Part shown: piece by piece, positions 47,281-55,320 of the stretch
Numbering within the stretch: the stretch's first letter is position 1
How the letters are laid out: each line of letters starts with the position of its first letter
Assembly: GCA_019454225.1 (NCBI GenBank)
Contig: CP075370.1
Span: 3,033,649-3,097,648, forward strand
Length of the DNA: 64,000 nucleotides
Origin: Paracoccaceae bacterium
Lineage (GTDB): Bacteria; Pseudomonadota; Alphaproteobacteria; Rhodobacterales; Rhodobacteraceae
Direction of reading: 5' to 3'
The notes under the pieces: generated by a model
Told to the model about the DNA's origin: nothing
What the model saw: only the letters and a program-made list of their open reading frames with translations
Database searches by the model: none
Made by a program: the position numbers and the translations under genes

Positions 47281-48146
47281 GCCTGGCCCCCATGCACCAG
47301 CCGGTTGCGGAAGTAGCTGGAAATCTGGTCGAAGAAGACGATGGCGGCGAACAGCAGGATGAAGATCGCCGCCGACATGTCGAAGCGGCCGGTGCCGAAG
47401 GTCATGGCGTTGCGCAGTTCATAGCCGATGCCGCCTGCGCCGACGAAGCCCAGGATAGCCGAGGCGCGCACGTTGATCTCGAACCGCATCAGCGTGTAGC
47501 TGAGGTAGTTGGGCGCGACCTGCGGCATGACGCCCAGCATCATCCGCTGCGACCACGACGCGCCCACCGATTGCAGCCCTTCGAGCGGCTTCATGTCGAC
47601 GTTCTCGGCCACTTCCGAGAACAGCTTGCCAAGCGCGCCCGCCGTATGGGCGGCAATGGCGATCATCGCGGGCACCGGCCCGCCGCCCAGGATGAAGATC
47701 AGGACTAGCGCGATGACGATTTCGGGGAATGCCCGCTGGATGTCCATCAGCCGGCGGAACAGCGGGATCAGCCGGGGAAAGGGGGCAAGGCCGCGGGTGG
47801 ACAGAAGCGACAGCATCAGCCCGCCGATGGCGCCCATGATGGTGGCGACGGCGGCGATGTTGATCGTCTCGATCAGGGCCGGGAAGAAGGTGACCAGATG
47901 GCCCGGCAGGTTGGCGCGCTTTTCCCAGGCCTCGGAGACGAGGCCCGCCGGGAAGTCGAGCACCTGGAACCAGCCGTTCGCGAATGAACCCGCGCTGCGA
48001 TCCTCGACGATGCGGAAGCCTGCGATCATCAGCACGATGAAGACGGCAAGCGCGATCCCGGAATAGAGCTGCCGCTGGCGCGTCAGGGCAAGGTAATGCG
48101 CCTGCGTCGATGCCAGCAACGGCGAAGGAGCGGGAAGATCGGCCAT
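47277..48146 (-). CDS. phnE: Phosphonate ABC transporter permease PhnE1
   Basis: The 289-residue permease has a first helix at about residues 30-47, then the ABC permease domain (FFPALIETINIAAVATIMGAI) and the cytoplasmic EAA loop EVAENVDMKPLEGLQSVGAS that contacts PhnC, closing with FEINVRASAILGFVGAGGIG, a family landmark. It follows phnD after a 66-base gap that holds a strong hairpin, and overlaps phnE2 by four bases. The two permeases share the loop pattern and diverged from one ancestor. Confidence 0.93.
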   Translation of the reverse strand: MADLPAPSPLLASTQAHYLALTRQRQLYSGIALAVFIVLMIAGFRIVEDRSAGSFANGWFQVLDFPAGLVSEAWEKRANLPGHLVTFFPALIETINIAAVATIMGAIGGLMLSLLSTRGLAPFPRLIPLFRRLMDIQRAFPEIVIALVLIFILGGGPVPAMIAIAAHTAGALGKLFSEVAENVDMKPLEGLQSVGASWSQRMMLGVMPQVAPNYLSYTLMRFEINVRASAILGFVGAGGIGYELRNAMTFGTGRFDMSAAIFILLFAAIVFFDQISSYFRNRLVHGGQA

Positions 48147-48165
48147 GGGATACCTGCGCGCAAGG

Positions 48166-48193
48166 ACGGGTTCCGGCCTGCGCCGGAACCCGT
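48166..48193 (-). terminator. Strong intercistronic hairpin between phnD and phnE1
   Basis: A perfect 12-bp stem (48166-48177 with 48182-48193) with a four-base loop lies 19 bases after the phnD stop. In ABC operons such a structure usually protects the binding-protein mRNA and lowers permease expression. No T-run is seen. Confidence 0.6.
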
Positions 48194-48212
48194 GGTCAGA
48201 CCAGGTGTCGGA

Positions 48213-49121
48213 TCAGTTGGTCTTGGACTGCTGCGCCACGCGGACGGCGATGATCGTCTCGTAGGCGTCGTGGCCGATCGGGGTGAAGCCCGCGGTCTCG
48301 CCCGCGGCCACGCCGTAGGCGCAGGCCTGGTCCTTGGCGTGCAGGCCGGCGGTCAGCTCGATCATCTTGGCCTTGACGTCCTCGGGCAGCGCGTTGCGCA
48401 GGACGATCGGGCCTTCCGGGATCGGCGACGACTTCCAGATCTCGACCAGGTCGTTCATGTCGACCAGACCGGCATCCACCGCGCGGCGCAGCGCGCCCGA
48501 GTTGTAGCCGTCTTCCCAGTCGCCCTGGCCGTCGGCCCAGGTCACGGCGCCGTCGAAGTCGCCCGCGTTCACGCCGACGATCGACTGCTCATGCCCGCCC
48601 GAGAACACCACGTCCGAGAAATACTCGCCCGGCTTCATCGAGTAGCCGGCAGCCGGCAGTTCCACCAGCGGGATCAGGTAGCCCGAGGTCGAGTTCGGGT
48701 CTGCGAAGGCGAACTTCTTGCCCTTCATGTCCTCGAGCGAGGTGATGCCCGAGTCCTTCCGCGCAAAGCCGATCGAGTGATAGGTGAAGGAGCCGTCGAG
48801 GTTGGTCTTGACCAGAACCGGGGTCACCGCATCGGGGTTTTCCAGATAGACGGCGGCATAGGCCGAGGCGCCGAGCCAGGCCATGTCCAGCGTGCCGCCG
48901 ATCAGGCCCTGGATGACTCCGTTGTAGTCGGCGGCGGTGAACAGCTTGGTCGGCACGCCGAGCGCTTCCTCGGTATAGGCGCGGAAGCATTCGTTCGAGG
49001 CGAGGCGGTCCTGGGCGTTCTCGCCACCCAGAAGGCCGATGCGGAACTCGGTGATTTCCTGCGCCTGCGCGGCGCCGGTCAGGGCGGTGGTGGCAGCAAG
49101 GACGGCAAGCAGCTTTTTCAT
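48213..49121 (-). CDS. phnD: Phosphonate-binding periplasmic protein PhnD
   Basis: PhnD captures phosphonates in the periplasm for the PhnE1E2C importer. The 302-residue protein has a Sec signal peptide of about 20 residues (MKKLLAVLAATTALTGAAQA), then the type II binding fold with FRIGLLGGENAQDRLASNE, WLGASAYAAVYL and FADPNSTSGYLIPL; the last holds the Ser/Thr residues expected to hold the phosphonate oxygens. Hairpins flank the gene on both sides. GGAGACGACAG before the ATG supplies the ribosome site. Ligand range (aminoethyl- or methylphosphonate) cannot be read from the sequence. Confidence 0.95.
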   Translation of the reverse strand: MKKLLAVLAATTALTGAAQAQEITEFRIGLLGGENAQDRLASNECFRAYTEEALGVPTKLFTAADYNGVIQGLIGGTLDMAWLGASAYAAVYLENPDAVTPVLVKTNLDGSFTYHSIGFARKDSGITSLEDMKGKKFAFADPNSTSGYLIPLVELPAAGYSMKPGEYFSDVVFSGGHEQSIVGVNAGDFDGAVTWADGQGDWEDGYNSGALRRAVDAGLVDMNDLVEIWKSSPIPEGPIVLRNALPEDVKAKMIELTAGLHAKDQACAYGVAAGETAGFTPIGHDAYETIIAVRVAQQSKTN

Positions 49122-49143
49122 CTGTCGTCTCCGGTGGTGAAAA

Positions 49144-49166
49144 GGCCCCGCGGGATGCGCGGGGCC
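49144..49166 (-). terminator. Intercistronic hairpin between phnC and phnD
   Basis: An 8-bp GC stem (49144-49151 with 49159-49166) with a seven-base loop lies 12 bases after the phnC stop in the 57-base gap. It may attenuate or stabilise the transcript at the phnC/phnD boundary. Transcription must continue into phnD. Confidence 0.45.
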
Positions 49167-49178
49167 GGGGTGAAGGGA

Positions 49179-50000
49179 TCAGGCGTTCAGCATCGCGGCC
49201 CGGTAGGCCGTATCCTGCGGAAGGGCGTCGATGGCGGTGGAGGTCGCGGCCTCGGAGAAGCTCGCGTCGGCGCCATAGATGTCGCGGGCGACGCCGGTGG
49301 TCAGCTGGTCCGCGGTGCCGTCGAACACGATGCGCCCGTCGCGCATGCCGATCACGCGGTCGCAGTAGCGGCGCGCGGTGTCGAGCGTGTGGAGGTTGGC
49401 GATCACCATCCGCCCGTCCTCGACATTGATGCGGCGCAGCGCGTCCATCACGATCTGCGCGTTCATCGGGTCGAGGCTGGCGATGGGTTCGTCAGCCAGG
49501 ATGATGCGGGGGTCCTGCATCAGGGCGCGGGCAATCGCCACGCGCTGCTGCTGCCCGCCCGACAGGGCCTCGGCGCGCTTGGGGGCCTGTTCGACGATTC
49601 CCAGACGGTCGAGTATGGACAGCGCCTTTTCGATGTCGGCGCGGGACCACAGGTTGAACATCGTCTGGAGCGTCGAGCGGCGGTTCAGGACCCCGTGCAG
49701 CACGTTCGACACCACGTCCATGCGCGGCACGAGGTTGAACTGCTGGAAGATCATCGCGCATTGCGACTGCCATGCGCGCATCTGGGCCCCGTTCAGGGCC
49801 AGGATGTTGCGCCCCTCGAACCGGATTTCACCGGATGTCGCATCGGTAAGCCGGTTCATCATGCGCAGGAAGGTGGACTTGCCAGCGCCGGAGCGACCGA
49901 TGATGCCGACGAAGGCCGGGCGGTCGACCGAGAACGAGATGTGGTCAACCGCGGCCTTCTGGCCGAACATCCGCGTGACCGTCTGAACGTCGAGCAGCAT
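49179..50000 (-). CDS. phnC: Phosphonate ABC transporter ATPase PhnC
   Basis: PhnC powers phosphonate uptake. The 273-residue ATPase has Walker [10 protein letters not shown], the Q-loop [14 protein letters not shown], signature [16 protein letters not shown] and Walker [14 protein letters not shown], with the PhnC-type insertion [19 protein letters not shown] 50000 follows AGGGGG; an in-frame start 42 bases upstream would add a Pro-rich stretch not seen in the family. It heads the transporter operon, 61 bases downstream of a triple Pho-box-like repeat. Confidence 0.95.
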   Translation of the reverse strand: MLLDVQTVTRMFGQKAAVDHISFSVDRPAFVGIIGRSGAGKSTFLRMMNRLTDATSGEIRFEGRNILALNGAQMRAWQSQCAMIFQQFNLVPRMDVVSNVLHGVLNRRSTLQTMFNLWSRADIEKALSILDRLGIVEQAPKRAEALSGGQQQRVAIARALMQDPRIILADEPIASLDPMNAQIVMDALRRINVEDGRMVIANLHTLDTARRYCDRVIGMRDGRIVFDGTADQLTTGVARDIYGADASFSEAATSTAIDALPQDTAYRAAMLNA

Positions 50001-50060
50001 GCAACCCCCTGCGGTTGGCCGGGGGATAGGTGGCGGCTGCAAAGGCGATGTGTCGGTTCC

Positions 50061-50089
50061 GCGAAACTTTGGTGACAGTGGCGGGACAG
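50061..50089 (-). promoter_or_regulatory. Pho-box-like triple repeat upstream of phnC
   Basis: Read towards phnC: CTGTCCC-GCCA-CTGTCAC-CAAA-GTTTCGC, three 7-mers at 11-base spacing. The first two match the PhoB half-site CTGTCAT closely. The last two units match the box upstream of phnG. PhoB control of phnCDE is well known in alphaproteobacteria. Confidence 0.65.
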
Positions 50090-50108
50090 GCCGGGCCGTT
50101 GCCCGGCC
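50089..50108 (-). terminator. Hairpin after the Gfo/Idh gene
   Basis: An 8-bp stem (50089-50096 with 50101-50108) with a CGTT-type loop lies 21 bases past the stop of the Gfo/Idh gene and directly upstream of the phnC Pho box. It probably insulates the phosphonate transporter promoter from read-through. Confidence 0.5.
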
Positions 50109-50129
50109 CCGCGCGCCCCGCGCGATCGG

Positions 50130-51242
50130 TCAGGCCGGGAAATACCCCTCGGCACGCAGGTCGACAGCCTGCCCGGTCAGCGCCGACTTCTGCGCGGCCA
50201 TGCCGATGGCCGCGGCCCACCAGCCATCGGCCAGCGTCACCTCGACCCCGCCCTGCCCGGCGGCGGCGCGGGCGAAACCCTGATGCTGGTAGAAGGTCGA
50301 TCCGTTGTGGTCGCCCGCGGCCAGGATGGTCGGATCGACCGGCACGTCAAGCACGCGCGGCCCCTTGGGATCGCGGGGCGAGACGATCACCTGCGGCACC
50401 GGCGGTTCACCCAGATGCGCGGGCCAGAAGCGGCCCGGGCCGGGCACCAGGCATTCGATCTTGCCCAGCGGCCCGACCGCCGAGATCTCTTCCTGGTAGC
50501 GGCTGCCCTCGGCGAACATGCACAGTTCCAGCATCGCCCGCAGACCGTTCTCGAAGTCGACGATCACATAGGCGTTGTCCCAGATGTCGGGGGTGCGGCC
50601 GTCGACCGATTCGTCCCTGTGGTTCACGTCCTGCCCGCCCGAAGCCATCACGCGGACCGGGTTGCAGCCGGCGACAAGGCGCATCAGGTCGAAGAAATGG
50701 CAGCATTTCTCGACCAGGGTGCCGCCCGACTGCACGTTGAAGCGGTTCCATTCCCCGACCTTGTGCAGGAAGGGAAAGCGGTGTTCGCGGATCGTCAGCA
50801 TGCGGATCCCGCCGGTCGCCGCCTGCGCCTCGCGCAGCAGATGCGCGACGGGGGGCATGTAGCGGTATTCCATGGCCACCCAGATCGGCGCGGGATAGGC
50901 GGCGCGCAGCGCGGCAAGGCGGGGTGCGTCGGCCGGATCGGTGAAGAGCGGCTTCTCGACCAGCACCGGCAGCGGACGGATCGCCGCGATCTGTTCCAGC
51001 TGTCCGACGTGCAGGTAGTTGGGGCTGGCGATCAGCAGGCAGTTCACGGCCTGCACCGCCAGAACCGCGGCGACCGATTCCACCATCGCCGCGCCGGGCG
51101 CGAAGCGCGCGGCCTCGGCGCGCATCGCCGGGTCGGGCTCGAAGATCGCCACCACCTCGGCCTGTGGCAGAAGGGCGATGTTGCGCAGATGCTCCTGCCC
51201 CATCATGCCGCACCCGATGATGCCGTAACGGATTGTCTTCAC
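50130..51242 (-). CDS. Gfo/Idh/MocA-family protein; candidate NAD-dependent sugar oxidoreductase or NAD-dependent sulfoquinovosidase (GH188-like)
   Basis: The 370-residue protein has the NAD-binding motif GIIGCGMMGQEH, the family EKP motif in PVLVEKPLF (about residue 108), MEYRYMPPV, and a His/Asp-bearing GGTLVEKCCHFFDLMRL in the catalytic region. It follows the GntR gene by 52 bases on the same strand and faces the monooxygenase gene set. Gfo/Idh proteins oxidise sugars or, in GH109 and GH188, cleave glycosides by transient NAD oxidation. Beside an SQ-monooxygenase-like cluster without any GH31 enzyme, a role in releasing sulfoquinovose from its glycoside is attractive but unproven. Confidence 0.8.
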   Translation of the reverse strand: MKTIRYGIIGCGMMGQEHLRNIALLPQAEVVAIFEPDPAMRAEAARFAPGAAMVESVAAVLAVQAVNCLLIASPNYLHVGQLEQIAAIRPLPVLVEKPLFTDPADAPRLAALRAAYPAPIWVAMEYRYMPPVAHLLREAQAATGGIRMLTIREHRFPFLHKVGEWNRFNVQSGGTLVEKCCHFFDLMRLVAGCNPVRVMASGGQDVNHRDESVDGRTPDIWDNAYVIVDFENGLRAMLELCMFAEGSRYQEEISAVGPLGKIECLVPGPGRFWPAHLGEPPVPQVIVSPRDPKGPRVLDVPVDPTILAAGDHNGSTFYQHQGFARAAAGQGGVEVTLADGWWAAAIGMAAQKSALTGQAVDLRAEGYFPA

Positions 51243-51294
51243 GTCCTTGTCCTCTGTTCGGGCGCGTCGCGCGCCGCATTTCCGACGGCGCGCG

Positions 51295-51993
51295 CTATTT
51301 CAGCCGCGCCACATACCTGACCCGCTGCGGGTCGAACCACGTCAGGGAAACCTCGGCCCGGGCGCCATCCTGCACCCAGGAGATGCGCGTCACCTCTGGC
51401 AGGAGCGTGCCGGGGGAATGGGGAAAGGCCGGTGGCGCCCAGTCCGGCAGTGCCCCCTGCCCCAGCCGATCTTCGGCCCGCTGCACCCAGAGGCCCAGGC
51501 GCGTGCGGTAGAACAGATAGAGCGACTCCGACAGATCCTCCGGCGCGATGCGCGGCACATAGGCACCGTCCAGCCAGATTTCCTCGACCGCCGCGGGCAG
51601 ACCCGAGATGAACCGCAGGCGGCGGATGCGATGCGCGTCGGGCGAGGTGCCGAACTCGGGCAGGTCGGGGCGCTTGGCGACGCGGTCCACCGCCAGCACC
51701 TGCGCCGTCGGCAGCCCGCCGCCGGTCAGCAGTTCAAGCCGGAAGAAGGCATAGACGCTTTCGGCATCGGCGCGGGCGCGCACATAGTTGCCCGACCCCT
51801 GCACGCGGCTGAGCATACCCTTGGCCGCCAGATCCTTCAGCGCCTGGCGCAGCGTGCCGACGGCGATGCCCAGCGATGCGGCCATCTCGCGCTCGGGCGG
51901 GAGCCGTTCGCCGTCGATCAGCCGGCCTGACGCGATGTCGCGGATCAGGAGTTCGCTGATTTGCTGATACAGCGGGAGCGCACCGCTTTTCAT
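51295..51993 (-). CDS. GntR/HutC-family regulator of the sulfonate-like cluster
   Basis: The 232-residue protein has an N-terminal winged helix (YQQISELLIRDIASGRLIDGERLPPEREMAASLGIAVGTLRQALKDL region) and a C-terminal UTRA effector domain (AKRPDLPEFGTSPDAHRIRRLRF, AAVEEIWLDGAYVP). It is a different paralogue from PhnF. It is divergent from the monooxygenase operon, with a perfect 8-bp inverted repeat in the 99-base shared region, its likely operator. The effector is probably the imported sulfonate sugar or a breakdown product. Co-transcription with the Gfo/Idh gene is likely from the 52-base gap. Confidence 0.88.
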   Translation of the reverse strand: MKSGALPLYQQISELLIRDIASGRLIDGERLPPEREMAASLGIAVGTLRQALKDLAAKGMLSRVQGSGNYVRARADAESVYAFFRLELLTGGGLPTAQVLAVDRVAKRPDLPEFGTSPDAHRIRRLRFISGLPAAVEEIWLDGAYVPRIAPEDLSESLYLFYRTRLGLWVQRAEDRLGQGALPDWAPPAFPHSPGTLLPEVTRISWVQDGARAEVSLTWFDPQRVRYVARLK

Positions 51994-52019
51994 GGCCGAC
52001 TCGCGTCATTTCGAACAAT

Positions 52020-52042
52020 TGATATAGTATTGATCTATATCA
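52020..52042. promoter_or_regulatory. Palindromic operator in the GntR/monooxygenase divergent region
   Basis: TGATATAG-TATTGAT-CTATATCA: perfect 8-bp inverted arms around a 7-base spacer in an A/T-rich island. It lies 26 bases before the GntR start and 51 before the monooxygenase start, so one dimer site could control both directions. Confidence 0.65.
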
Positions 52043-52092
52043 TTGCGGATGCTACGCAAGAGGAAAGTTGAATCTCAGGGAGAGAGAATCAG

Positions 52093-53250
52093 ATGACCGT
52101 GGTCCCCATCACCTCGCCCGATCTGGACGGCGCCGAGGTCAGCTGGTTCGCCGCGCTGTGTTCGGACGACTATCAGTACCTGGGCGTGCCCGACGGCCGC
52201 CTAAGGTCGTCCTGGGAGCACTGCTCGGAGATCGTCCGGACCGCCGAACGCCTGGGGTTCCGCAACATCCTGTGCCCCTCGTCGTTCCAGGTGGGGCAGG
52301 ACGTGCTGACCTTCGTGGCCGCCTGTTCGCAGGTGACCGAGCGCATCAACATGCTGGCGGCGATCCGCTGCGGCGAGCTGCACCCGATGATGCTGGCCCG
52401 GACGGTGGCGACGCTGGACCACATGATGAAGGGGCGGCTGACGCTGAACGTCATTTCGTCGGACTTCCCCGGCGAGGTCGAGGACAGCGCGCGCCGCTAC
52501 CGCCGCAGTCACGAGGTGGTGCAGATCCTGCGCAAGTGCTGGACGCAGGACGAGGTTTCGCACGACGGCGAAATCTACAAGATCAAGACCCTGCCCGCCG
52601 ACCCCGCGCGGCCCTACCAGCAGAACGGCGGGCCGCTGCTGTACTTCGGCGGCTACAGCCCGGATGCGCTCGAACTCTGCGGGGCGCAGTGCGACGTCTA
52701 CCTGATGTGGCCCGAGCCGAAGGAGATGCTGGCGCAGCGCATGCGCGACGTGAACGCCCGCGCGGCGGCGCATGGGCGGACGCTGGACTACGGGCTGCGC
52801 GTGCACATGATCGTGCGCGATACCGAGGCCGAGGCACGGGACTACGCCGAGCATCTGGTGTCGAAGCTGGATGACGAATACGGCAAGCTGATCCGCCAGC
52901 GGGCGCATGACGCGGGGTCGCTGGGCGTGTCGCACCAGGCGCGGGCCCGCGAGCTGGCCGACCAGTTCGGCTATGTCGAACCGGGAATGTGGACGGGCAT
53001 CGGGCGGGCGCGGTCGGGCTGCGGCGCGGCGCTTGTCGGGTCGCCGGACCAGATCCTGACCAAGCTGGAGGAGTATCGCAAGATGGGCATCCGCGCGTTC
53101 ATCCTTTCGGGCTATCCGCATCTGGACGAGGCAGAGCATTTCGGCACGAAGGTCCTGCCGCAGCTGACGACGGTCAGCCTGCCGCATGCCTATGGCCGGG
53201 TGCCCGCCGAAACCCCGGCGACGCCGCTGGGCACGGGGGCACGCCGCTGA
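52093..53250 (+). CDS. SsuD-like FMNH2-dependent sulfonate monooxygenase, possible sulfoquinovose monooxygenase
   Basis: This 385-residue bacterial-luciferase-family protein resembles alkanesulfonate monooxygenases: SWEHCSEIVRTAERLGFRNIL, CGELHPMMLARTVATLDHMMKGRLTLNVISSD, RRYRRSHEVVQILRKCW and LLYFGGYSPDALELC. These enzymes use FMNH2 and oxygen to release sulfite and leave an aldehyde. A flavin reductase to supply FMNH2 and an aldo/keto reductase to take up an aldehyde are encoded directly downstream, the gene content of SmoABC in the sulfo-SMO pathway. The substrate is inferred, not shown. The stop shares one base with the next start. Confidence 0.85.
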   Translation: MTVVPITSPDLDGAEVSWFAALCSDDYQYLGVPDGRLRSSWEHCSEIVRTAERLGFRNILCPSSFQVGQDVLTFVAACSQVTERINMLAAIRCGELHPMMLARTVATLDHMMKGRLTLNVISSDFPGEVEDSARRYRRSHEVVQILRKCWTQDEVSHDGEIYKIKTLPADPARPYQQNGGPLLYFGGYSPDALELCGAQCDVYLMWPEPKEMLAQRMRDVNARAAAHGRTLDYGLRVHMIVRDTEAEARDYAEHLVSKLDDEYGKLIRQRAHDAGSLGVSHQARARELADQFGYVEPGMWTGIGRARSGCGAALVGSPDQILTKLEEYRKMGIRAFILSGYPHLDEAEHFGTKVLPQLTTVSLPHAYGRVPAETPATPLGTGARR

Positions 53251-54143
53251 TGGAACGGATCACGATTGCCGATGGCCTGACGTTCAGCCGCATCGTCTAT
53301 GGCATGTGGCGGCTGGGGGACGATGCGATCACCGTGTCGAGCCATGTGCAGGCCAAGATCGAGGTCTGTCTGGCGCAGGGCATCACCACGATGGACCAGG
53401 CCGATATCTATGGCGACTACACGGCCGAATCGATCCTGGGGGCCGCGTTCCGCGCCAGCCCGGGCCTGCGCGACCGGGTGGAACTGGTCACCAAATGCGA
53501 CATCGTGGCCCCGGTGGGCCGCCATGCCGGGGCACGGCTGAAGCACTACGACACCTCGCCCGGCCATATCACCGCATCGGTCGAGACCAGCCTGCGCGAG
53601 ATGGCGACCGACCGCATCGACCTGCTGCTGATCCACCGGCCCGACCCGCTGATGGACCACGACGCGACCGGGCGCTGCCTGGACGATCTGGTGGCCAGCG
53701 GCAAGGTGCGGGCCGTCGGCGTGTCGAACTTCCGGCCGTGGGATTTCTCGCTGCTGCAGTCGGGCATGGCGACGCGGCTGGCGACGAACCAGATCGAACT
53801 GTCGCTGATGGCGCATGAAGGCTTCGTGAACGGCGACGTGGCCGACCTGCAGGAACGCCGCCTGCCGGTCATGGCCTGGTCGCCGCTGGCGGGCGGCCGG
53901 CTGCTGGCCGAGGCGCCGCAGCGCCTGCGCGAACGGCTGGACGATCTGGGCCACGCGGCAGGAGCCGACTGGTCGGCGGCGGCCGTCGCCTGGCTGCTGG
54001 CCCATCCGGCGCGCATCCTGCCGGTGATGGGCACCAACAGCCTGCCCCGGATCGCCGCGATTTCCGACGCGCTGAAGGTGCCGATGGATCGCCAGACATG
54101 GTTTGAACTCTACACCTTGGCCCTGGGCCGCGAGGTGGCCTGA
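53250..54143 (+). CDS. Aldo/keto reductase, possible 6-dehydroglucose reductase
   Basis: The 297-residue AKR has the catalytic Asp and Tyr in DQADIYGDY, Lys in LVTKCDI, His in LLLIHRPDPL, and VGVSNFRPWDF, resembling the YdhF-like AKR11/12 groups. It begins at the TGATG overlap with the monooxygenase gene. If the monooxygenase acts on sulfoquinovose, the aldehyde product 6-dehydro-D-glucose would be reduced here to glucose, as SmoB does. Other aldehydes are possible. The upstream continuation of the frame is inside the previous gene. Confidence 0.88.
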   Translation: MERITIADGLTFSRIVYGMWRLGDDAITVSSHVQAKIEVCLAQGITTMDQADIYGDYTAESILGAAFRASPGLRDRVELVTKCDIVAPVGRHAGARLKHYDTSPGHITASVETSLREMATDRIDLLLIHRPDPLMDHDATGRCLDDLVASGKVRAVGVSNFRPWDFSLLQSGMATRLATNQIELSLMAHEGFVNGDVADLQERRLPVMAWSPLAGGRLLAEAPQRLRERLDDLGHAAGADWSAAAVAWLLAHPARILPVMGTNSLPRIAAISDALKVPMDRQTWFELYTLALGREVA

Positions 54144-54162
54144 GATGCCGGATGGAGCGCCG

Positions 54163-54660
54163 ATGACCGACCTGACCTTTACGCCGGATGCCGCGAATGC
54201 CCGTGCCTTCCGCGATGCCCTGGGGCGTTTTTCCACCGGGGTCTGCGTGATCACGGCGCAGGGCCCGGACGGGCACATGGGATTCACCGCGAACAGCTTT
54301 GCCTCGCTGTCGATGGACCCGCCGCTGGTGCTGTGGTCGCCCGCCAAGGCATCGCTGCGCTATCCCGTGCTGGTGGCCGCGCCGCACTACGCCATCCATG
54401 TGCTTGGCGCGGACCAGGGCGATGTCAGCCGCCGGTTCGTGCGCGGGGGCGCGGGGTTCGACGGACTGCCCCATGGCGTGAATGCCGAGGGCGTGCCGGT
54501 GATCGAGGGGTGCCTGGCGCGGTTCGACTGTCGGCAGCACGCGCTGCATGACGGCGGCGACCACACCATCGTGGTGGGGTTGGTGCTGCGGGCGGCGCTG
54601 GCCGAGGGCACGCCGCTGGTGTTCAGCGCCGGACGATACGGAACCTTCGCGCAGGCCTGA
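54163..54660 (+). CDS. Flavin reductase (HpaC/SmoA-like), FMNH2 supply for the monooxygenase
   Basis: The 165-residue protein belongs to the flavin reductase domain family: RDALGRFSTGVCVITAQ, GFTANSFASLSMDPPLVLWSPA and FAVHVLGADQ-like IHVLGADQGDVSRRF. It reduces FMN with NAD(P)H for a two-component monooxygenase. Its place two genes after the SsuD-like gene makes the pairing clear. I chose ATG 54163 behind GGAG; ATG 54145 would add six residues. It is followed by a 63-base gap before the TRAP genes on the same strand. Confidence 0.88.
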   Translation: MTDLTFTPDAANARAFRDALGRFSTGVCVITAQGPDGHMGFTANSFASLSMDPPLVLWSPAKASLRYPVLVAAPHYAIHVLGADQGDVSRRFVRGGAGFDGLPHGVNAEGVPVIEGCLARFDCRQHALHDGGDHTIVVGLVLRAALAEGTPLVFSAGRYGTFAQA

Positions 54661-54723
54661 GGGGGACCCGCGCGGGACAGGCCCGGCCGGCGGGATGACG
54701 GCACAAGGGGGGAGGACGCACCG

Positions 54724-55320
54724 ATGGGTGTACTGGTTGGGCTGGCCGCAGCCCTGGGCGCGCTGAATGCCGCCGTGCTTGCGGCCGGGCGATGGATCGG
54801 AGCGGTCTGCATGGCCGTGATGGTCGGGGCGATCCTGATCCAGGTGTTCTGGCGCTATGTGCTGGGCAATGCCCTGCCCTGGCCGGAAGAGGTGGCCCGG
54901 TTCCTGATGCTCTGGGCGACCGGGCTGATGGCGCCCACAGCCTATCGGCAGGGCGGGTTCGTCGGCATCGACATGGTGGTGCGCCTGCTGCCGCGCGTGG
55001 TTGCGGCCGGGCTGACGCTGCTGTTGCTGGGCGTGGCGCTTGCAGTGCTGCTGGTCGGGTTCCGCATCGGCTGGGCCGAGGTGACGGGCTTTGGCGGGCG
55101 GTTCGAGATGGATGCGTTCCGCGTGCCGACCGGATGGGGCGCCGAGGGGCTGGAATGGACCAAGGTGACGCGCGCCTGGATGATGGCCTCGCTGGCCGTG
55201 GGCGTCACGATCATGATCGCGGTGACGGTGGAACTGATGCTGCGCTGCGTCGCCACCATGGTCGGCGCGGGTGACCGCCTGCCCGCGATCGCCGGCGCCG
55301 CAGTCGGGGGGGCCGAGTGA
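54724..55320 (+). CDS. TRAP transporter small membrane subunit (DctQ-type)
   Basis: The 198-residue protein has four predicted transmembrane helices and the DctQ signature VFWRYVLGNALPWPEEVARFLMLWATGL. It binds the large subunit and links to the periplasmic binding protein in sodium-driven uptake. It is longer than usual by an extra loop, VTGFGGRFEMDAFRVPTGWG, between helices 3 and 4. GGGGGAGG provides the ribosome site. It shares a base with the start of the large subunit. Position after the monooxygenase gene set suggests that this TRAP system imports their substrate. Confidence 0.9.
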   Translation: MGVLVGLAAALGALNAAVLAAGRWIGAVCMAVMVGAILIQVFWRYVLGNALPWPEEVARFLMLWATGLMAPTAYRQGGFVGIDMVVRLLPRVVAAGLTLLLLGVALAVLLVGFRIGWAEVTGFGGRFEMDAFRVPTGWGAEGLEWTKVTRAWMMASLAVGVTIMIAVTVELMLRCVATMVGAGDRLPAIAGAAVGGAE

